Source: Liolophura sinensis (Eukaryota; Mollusca; Polyplacophora; Chitonida; Chitonidae). From it: DNA of 64,000 nucleotides. The position numbers and the translations under genes are program-made. The notes under the pieces are model-generated. The model did not search any database. It was not told the DNA's origin and saw nothing but the letters and a program-made list of their open reading frames with translations. The stretch covers positions 32,973,385-33,037,384 of the forward strand of contig NC_088295.1 in assembly GCF_032854445.1 (NCBI RefSeq), read 5' to 3'. Numbering within the stretch: the stretch's first letter is position 1; each line of letters starts with the position of its first letter. Shown one piece after another: positions 62,201-64,000 of this stretch.

Positions 62201-63819
62201 GGGGGAGGGAGAATAATCTACAGACCATAGATAATGTACTGACGAACTTTTTAAAATGTGACGTCCATAAATGCCTACACTGGTCATAATGGTAGAAAAG
62301 ACAAGTCTTCAAGATACTCCGTGCTTTCACCCGCGTCTCTTTTGTTGTAAAAGTTCTGTATTTGTGTGTATGACTTCTCTTCTGAGCTTCGTCTGTTTGT
62401 GCTGTGACGTACTTTCATCATACTTCTACTGTATAGATGGCGACACAATACTTTGCCGTTTATCAGTTTTCAAGGGAAATATCGACGTCTATATTTCACC
62501 ACGTGTTCCCAAATACGTGTTTTCACTTTCAATTTAACATCTCAGAAACTGTCATATTCCTGAAGTAGATGGCAAGTCTTTTACTATATGTGGGAGCAGG
62601 TTTGTTAACATTCAACCAAATAAGAACAAGTTATACTACCCAGTCTTACCGTATACCGGAGTAGTTGTCTGCAGAGGGGCTGGAGTGGTGACGACGACAG
62701 AGCCTGTGAAGGAGAGTAGGAGAGTCAGACAATCAAGGATACAGTCAGTTCATTTATTAGATGAGCAAAGGTGTTCATTGGTTGTGAATTACACATAAGC
62801 ATACATGAATAGTCACGAATTACGCCCTGTTTATTGTTCTCCAAAAGATATTCAAACTCGGCTAAGAAGCACTTCTGCTTCATTCAAACTAAGTAACTAA
62901 ATTGTCATGGGTACAATAATTTCTTATAAAAAATGGTGCAGGATGGTTGTGGGTTTCCCCCGGGCTCTGCCTGGTTTCCTGCCACCATCATTCTTGCCGC
63001 CGTCCTATAAGTGAAATATTCTTGAGTACGGCGTAAAACTCCAATCAAATAAATAAATAAATAAATATATAAATCTAACAAATGTACCTACTGCTAGTTA
63101 ATCTGTACATTACACAATTACCACAAGCTGTAAGTTAGTTCTGTTGATTGATGTACAGATTATCAGCAGTTTTTTCACCAGTGTGTAGTTAACAGCATTG
63201 CCGCACTGGACGTGCTATATCAACAAAACACAATGTTCATCGAACAAAACTGCTCAAAATCAAGTGAGTCGTCAATAATTTACAAAGTTATCTCCCGAAT
63301 GATAAGAGCGTCTTCCATTTATTTCCACCCAAGTTAAAAGTTAGCAATCTTTCTTTCACGAAAAGTTGTTTTTGTACATATATTTATCAATTGCTCAAAA
63401 ATTGTCTTGTTGCTTGTTACTTGTCTAACCTCCATTCTATGAAAATCACAGCTTGTTTAACTGAGGCTGTAGGCTGTCAAAAATGAGAGTAAACAGGATC
63501 CGAAGTGTACCTTGTTGCTCTCTGACAGTAGCTTTCACAGTGTTAGCAGGATAGCTGCACACAGATCCAATTCTTGTCCTGGCGGTGACATCGTGGGTTT
63601 CGCCAACGGTTAACGGATTGGACAGACTGACTAATAGGTATTCTGGTCCGAACATGTGACGACTGAGGTTCACTGATCCTGACGACAGCTCCTCCCCTTT
63701 GTCGTATATATACACATTAATCCCGTCATAGTAACCAGGTGACAGGCTGACAGATACGGCAACTTTGTGGGTAGTCAGCAGCGTAACGTTGAGAGCAATA
63801 AATGGTGAGAATGATGTAT
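41128..63819 (-). CDS. Receptor pseudokinase with FN3 ectodomain (5'-incomplete gene)
   Basis: A multi-exon gene running right to left. Order: beta-sandwich domain, Thr/Pro linker, about five FN3 domains (two on single exons, others split over two), a cysteine module, a membrane-proximal module (IPYRATPVDW, FRYTVGND, CNGPLKP), a transmembrane helix, a juxtamembrane part and a tyrosine-kinase-type domain. Twelve exons from 53.2 to 41.1 kb keep phase throughout, plus one doubtful microexon. The kinase lacks the glycine loop, has VAIR for VAVK, HGD for HRD and GFQ for DFG, but keeps the alphaC Glu, the catalytic-loop Asp and Asn, WSFGV and ERPSF. It should bind ligand outside and signal by scaffolding at the plasma membrane. 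FN3 receptor kinases such as Tie are the nearest plan, but orthology is not shown. The first exons and possibly a C-terminal exon are not in view. Confidence 0.85.
41688..41825 (-). CDS. Receptor exon: kinase subdomains IX-X
   Basis: VWSFGVLMWEIMTYGATPYG, then KMKSKEIRRLL: the alphaF Trp and the alphaF-alphaG segment of receptor tyrosine kinases, with the PYG turn in place of PYPG. Joined to the upstream exon inside the Val codon (phase 2). Confidence 0.92.
42413..42486 (-). CDS. Receptor exon: activation segment end
   Basis: FPLCRWASVETLEGKVYTQQ then SEV corresponds to the KWMAPE...YTxxSDVW stretch. APE is SVE, with the salt-bridge Glu kept. There are no adjacent tyrosines of the kind that activate kinases such as the insulin receptor. 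Confidence 0.9.
42705..42821 (-). CDS. Receptor exon: degenerate catalytic loop and GFQ motif
   Basis: TLHGDLRAVNVLVGG, then LTAKISGFQHARP. HRDLAARN has become HGDLRAVN: the base Asp and the metal-binding Asn remain but the Arg is lost. DFG has become GFQ, removing the Mg-binding Asp. Phase 0 at both ends, 39 codons. Confidence 0.93.
43155..43318 (-). CDS. Receptor exon: kinase hinge to alphaE
   Basis: TVFMINGFEERSDLQSFLRD, then KRRSGSNTELTEANLLLFAE and NVAEGMAHLSQLE: the hinge, alphaD, a kinase-insert loop and alphaE of a receptor tyrosine kinase (compare the usual FAxQVAxGMxxL). Acceptor TTTGCAG, donor GAG/GTATAG. Confidence 0.9.
43575..43620 (+). repeat. SINE 3' fragment in an intron
   Basis: TTGAGTATGGCGTAAAACGC plus a tail, sense opposite to the gene. 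Confidence 0.75.
43843..43944 (-). CDS. Receptor exon: alphaC helix
   Basis: GANPFERCKAEIDIMRNIGA, then HPHVVCFLGYSIQD. The alphaC Glu (in KAEIDIM) and the HPHVV turn of tyrosine kinases are kept. 34 codons, phase 1 at both ends. Confidence 0.9.
44110..44420 (+). mobile_element. LINE reverse-transcriptase C-terminal remnant
   Basis: In two plus-strand frames one reads PLFDYCNVVWTI, then NKVARVILGRAKR and RMLSDLDWLNVRKRHDYNT. This is the C-terminal block of a Jockey/CR1-group ORF2, broken by a frameshift and a stop. It lies antisense in a receptor intron. It is a different family from the LINE at 7-12 kb. Confidence 0.75.
45094..45271 (-). CDS. Receptor exon: YEGM and kinase N-lobe without glycine loop
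   Basis: Opens with APVNAESKYEGMRFDQLAIS, giving a YxxM motif (Tyr codon 45245-45247) just before the domain. The place of the GxGxxG loop is NENVNKGKHKVLKGTL, with no such pattern. Beta3 reads SVAIRKI, so the ATP-anchoring Lys of VAVK is Arg unless the neighbouring Lys substitutes. Confidence 0.9.
45780..45843 (-). CDS. Receptor exon: juxtamembrane YETM
   Basis: RRRQRPRPEDLNMDPYETMK, a basic then acidic juxtamembrane segment with a YxxM motif (Tyr codon 45795-45797). Acceptor TTTTCAG, donor CCA/GTAAGA, phases match both neighbours. Confidence 0.88.
46380..46503 (-). CDS. Receptor exon: transmembrane helix
   Basis: EEKDYKTVTIAVSVSCGLAI, then IILLIVIVVITV and the basic stop RSKRQKQKD. This is one helix of about 23 hydrophobic residues with a type I topology. 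Phases fit the exons on both sides. Confidence 0.92.
48104..48247. repeat. GC-rich minisatellite, 21-base unit
   Basis: About six imperfect units of GGGAGAGTTGCTCGATC(C/T)(C/G)G(C/G)G type with a G-run at 48163-48174. Because the unit is 21 bases, one frame reads as RGRVARS heptads, but this is intron sequence and I do not take it as protein. Confidence 0.8.
49135..49161 (-). CDS. Possible 27-base receptor microexon
   Basis: If the acceptor is TTTCAGAG and the donor CAAG/GTTAGT, it adds nine residues, AAIILKARQ, in phase 1 to phase 1, between the CTHGGCTET exon and the transmembrane exon. It could be skipped without frame change. Support is only splice sites and phase. Confidence 0.35.
49443..49600 (-). 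repeat. SINE copy without head
   Basis: Minus-strand body and 3' end; lies in a receptor intron. Followed by (TATG)n and a long G-run. Confidence 0.85.
49628..49707. repeat. (ATGT/GT)n and poly-G tract
   Basis: TGTATGTATGTA and GTGTGT units run into about 25 consecutive G at 49683-49707. Confidence 0.85.
50838..50911 (-). CDS. Receptor exon: CTHGGCTET module
   Basis: VKAFSCTHGGCTETEYTSGY, then QTSE. It completes the membrane-proximal module begun by the exon on its right (KYS|VKAF). Two Cys are likely disulfide-bonded. Acceptor AACAG, donor GAAG/GTACTA. Confidence 0.88.
51250..51303. repeat. GAAGAATAAATTT tandem repeat
   Basis: Four short imperfect units of 13-16 bases. Confidence 0.6.
51797..51920 (-). 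CDS. Receptor exon: TVGND...CNGPLKP module
   Basis: SKRETGFFRYTVGNDGNCTE, then SIDTFCNGPLKPATKY. The 'TVG...C.GPLKPxTxY' pattern recalls the extracellular juxtamembrane segment of FN3-containing receptors such as R3-type receptor phosphatases; the link is by pattern only. No counterpart is seen in the decayed paralog. Confidence 0.88.
52173..52295 (-). CDS. Receptor exon: IPYRATPVDW module
   Basis: FYMNYAKWHEANSKDFTIPY, then RATPVDWYFRRG. 41 codons, phase 1 at both ends, acceptor TTCCAG, donor GTG/GTAACT. It is read in one frame here but is frameshifted in the paralog. Confidence 0.9.
52467..52632 (+). repeat. SINE copy without head, plus strand
   Basis: From the B-box region to the tail, antisense to the receptor gene, in an intron. 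Part of the central core is deleted. Confidence 0.88.
52699..52900 (+). repeat. SINE copy with head, 3' truncated
   Basis: Starts GGGGCCTTCGTGGCCGAGGA and ends at CATAATGCTGG, lacking the 3' end and tail. Sixty-six bases from the previous copy in the same orientation. Confidence 0.85.
53071..53247 (-). CDS. Receptor exon: cysteine module
   Basis: PTECVICPDVSTKKTVPQYV, then FQLNLRMDFFTDDTNGKIVD. 59 codons, phase 1 at both ends. Charged beta-strand-like sequence with a CxxC. I do not recognise a named domain. It aligns gap-free for most of its length with the paralog at 20994-21164. Confidence 0.88.
53742..53772 (-). repeat. SINE tail fragment, inverted against its neighbour
   Basis: An (AAAT)n-type tail and the ACGCCATACTC end, head to head with the plus-strand copy at 53771. 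Confidence 0.6.
53771..53905 (+). repeat. SINE body and 3' end, plus strand
   Basis: From CCGGCGGTACGTGGGAAGG to GAGTACGGTGTAAA. The junction with the inverted fragment suggests rearrangement. Confidence 0.85.
54080..54130 (-). CDS. Possible receptor exon: FN3 second half
   Basis: KVVKVEPGEEYNVS before a good donor (TTTCG/GTAAGT) resembles the FN3 'L.PGTEY.V.V' strand. It is in the right place to complete the FN3 begun at 55064-55200. However, no acceptor fits the phase and the donor phase does not match the next exon, so it may be diverged or wrongly bounded. Confidence 0.35.
54785..54884 (-). repeat. SINE core fragment
   Basis: Contains GGAAACCGGCCAAAGTCCGG and the CATGACCATCCGCAAGTTGC block only. 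Confidence 0.75.
55064..55200 (-). CDS. Receptor exon: FN3 first half
   Basis: PGRVTNLHFIVLDGLLTSVN, then VTWEPPKLRDRNANITSFVL and KYRAK. Classic FN3 A-B-C strands with W-E-P-P. Starts in phase 1, ends in phase 0. Confidence 0.9.
55350..55481 (-). CDS. Receptor exon: FN3 second half
   Basis: EEYWPYRIRVRASTKAGDGP, then SSDSEEFRTPEAG: the Y-x-I-x-V-x-A and AGxGxxS pattern that closes an FN3 domain. The donor is GTTCGT, a weak but GT-type site. Pairs with 57188-57349. Confidence 0.88.
55586..55625. repeat. (GA)n microsatellite
   Basis: About eleven GA units followed by an A-rich (ACAAACAA)-type tail. Confidence 0.9.
56533..57035. repeat. Duplicated noncoding block in an intron
   Basis: The uninterrupted counterpart of 22575-23051 plus 23817-23935. 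It contains an extra piece at about 56745-56815 (GAAGTCCCCGGAGCAGACCC) that resembles another SINE family and is absent from the left copy. Confidence 0.75.
57050..57145 (-). pseudogene. Partial duplicate of a receptor FN3 exon
   Basis: Encodes PPEPFPGPINYTLTLVDL then REEL, nearly the same as the last half of the exon at 57188-57349, only about 150 bases away. It has no donor at the corresponding place and reaches a stop. Upstream bases do not match, so only about 90 bases were copied. Confidence 0.8.
57188..57349 (-). CDS. Receptor exon: FN3 first half
   Basis: VPSEVYDIRVTVKGAKNVSV, then CWKPPEPFPGPTSYTLTLVD. 54 codons, phase 1 at both ends, acceptor TCTACAG, donor CTG/GTAAGT. Confidence 0.9.
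57697..57871 (-). CDS. Receptor exon: FN3 second half
   Basis: DVTYNITGLLPYTEYQLALY, then VTFLSGNEPSRLNVMTEVG: the FN3 'ITGLxPYTEYxLxL' strand and tyrosine corner. Acceptor TTCTAAG (unusual A before AG), donor GAG/GTAAAG. Completes 58146-58303. Confidence 0.9.
58146..58303 (-). CDS. Receptor exon: FN3 first half
   Basis: PSPVNISVQSKTSRSIQLQW, then QRTDNNIKSYTLVVSWGGSC. Starts in phase 1 and ends in phase 0 at TTC/GTAAGT. Confidence 0.9.
59246..59524 (-). CDS. Receptor exon: complete FN3-like domain
   Basis: PSRPVLLSITPSSGDLTIAV, then RWRNGGGIVDRFYVRIHD and PPMPGVYNMLVKSHSG. One domain on one exon of 93 codons, phase 1 at both ends. Confidence 0.88.
59588..59700 (-). repeat. Fragment of another SINE-like family
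   Basis: CATACGATGGAGGTCAGTGT and GGCGGAGGAAGCCGGAGTTC resemble a mollusc repeat body different from the dominant one. Related words occur at 61428-61540 (GGAGGAAAACTGAGTGTACA) and 56745-56815. Confidence 0.45.
59927..60208 (-). CDS. Receptor exon: complete FN3 domain
   Basis: VPSTPTLTSAVEDSGGIRVT, then WAVGPGQLDKIIVTAKP and IKGQTYTLWLIAESRGVQSS. 94 codons, phase 1 at both ends, acceptor TTTCTAG, donor TGA/GTGAGT. The Trp in strand B and the tyrosine corner are clear. Confidence 0.92.
60835..61065 (-). other. Exon-like remnants in the ectodomain region
   Basis: A short phase 1-1 piece (GIFHPDIDAVIS) ends at a good donor ATCA/GTAAG at 60839. Further right, VKSREVTHSLAVEEYNTYRT has FN3-like strand spacing and ends at a possible donor, but the frame from the matching acceptor (CATCACAG) reads differently. 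This may be a frameshifted or badly bounded exon. Confidence 0.25.
62110..62165 (-). repeat. SINE tail-like (AAAT)n
   Basis: TTTATTTATTTATTTACTTA followed by a diverged AATTGGTGTTTAATGC. Confidence 0.5.
62650..62703 (-). CDS. Receptor exon: Thr/Pro-rich linker
   Basis: GSVVVTTPAPLQTTTPVYG, 18 codons, phase 1 at both ends, acceptor TTCACAG, donor ACG/GTAAGA. A likely O-glycosylated spacer between domains, easily skipped by alternative splicing. Confidence 0.75.
62941..63068 (+). repeat. SINE body and 3' end, plus strand
   Basis: From GGATGGTTGTGGGTTTCCCC to GAGTACGGCGTAAAACTCC and a long (AAAT)n tail; antisense in a receptor intron. Confidence 0.9.
63511..63819 (-). CDS. Receptor exon: beta-sandwich domain, first exon in view
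   Basis: SPFIALNVTLLTTHKVAVSV, then SLSPGYYDGINVYIYDKGEE. 103 codons, phase 1 at both ends, acceptor TTCCACCACAG, donor AAG/GTACAC. The length and strand spacing fit an FN3/Ig-like domain, but the Trp is absent. Because it starts in phase 1, at least one more coding exon lies to the right of the window. Confidence 0.78.
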
Positions 63820-64000
63820 CTGTGGTGGAAATAAAGCACACTTTCAAAATTCGGATCTGGCTGTATGCAAATGTTATTACCAGCAGACATTCCGTAACAT
63901 AAAATCCAGCATTGTCTCCGGGCAATCCGATTTAATTCAGATCTACATTCTGCCCCTTTGGTTTAAGTTAAAAGTCTTTAAGCTCGACGTTATAAGTACC

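Noticed and set aside
62271-62537. 88-codon plus-strand frame, Cys/Phe-rich
   Set aside because: No homology, antisense within an intron of the receptor, no splice context.

Overview
This is animal nuclear DNA, most likely from a spiralian marine invertebrate such as a mollusc or brachiopod. Coding is split into short exons with GT-AG borders and conserved phase, intergenic DNA is AT-rich, and a tRNA-headed SINE recurs about eighteen times in a form typical of lophotrochozoan genomes. The species assignment is an inference; no cellular gene in the window names the taxon.

The main gene fills the right third of the window on the minus strand, from about 63.8 kb down to at least 41.1 kb, and its 5' end lies beyond the window. 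I reconstructed 22 exons with good support plus a few doubtful ones. Their phases agree from 53.2 kb to 41.1 kb. They encode a single-pass receptor: a beta-sandwich/fibronectin type III (FN3) ectodomain, a cysteine-bearing membrane-proximal module, a transmembrane helix with a basic stop-transfer, a juxtamembrane segment with two YxxM motifs, and a receptor-tyrosine-kinase-type kinase domain. The kinase domain lacks a glycine-rich loop, has Arg at the beta3 Lys position, HGD instead of HRD, and GFQ instead of DFG. It should therefore be a pseudokinase receptor. The juxtamembrane YxxM pair suggests it is a phosphorylated adaptor, loosely comparable to ErbB3 (inference).

A second, decayed copy of the same gene lies in the same orientation at 18.2-21.2 kb. 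At least six exons can be matched one to one. It carries two in-frame stops, a frameshift, a destroyed splice acceptor and an exon fusion made by an internal deletion. A noncoding block next to it (22.6-23.9 kb) matches 56.5-57.0 kb inside the larger gene, so the pair arose by segmental duplication. A solo LTR later inserted into the left-hand copy.

The rest is mobile-element territory. A nearly full-length non-LTR retrotransposon (about 6.9-12.7 kb, minus strand) has an intact ORF1 and an ORF2 broken only by two one-base indels in A-runs. A complete Tc1-like transposon with an intact DD34E transposase sits in a microsatellite at 38.1-39.7 kb. A degenerate copy of an uncharacterised transposon-like protein family lies at 34.05-35.3 kb. 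There are two solo LTRs, several foldback/MITE-like elements (3.1, 21.6, 29.7, 30.1, 36.1 and 40.6 kb), minisatellites and simple repeats. A TATA-box promoter with a possible noncoding first exon is seen at 0.54 kb. Large parts of 1-6, 13-16, 24-28 and 30-33.6 kb show no gene I can support.
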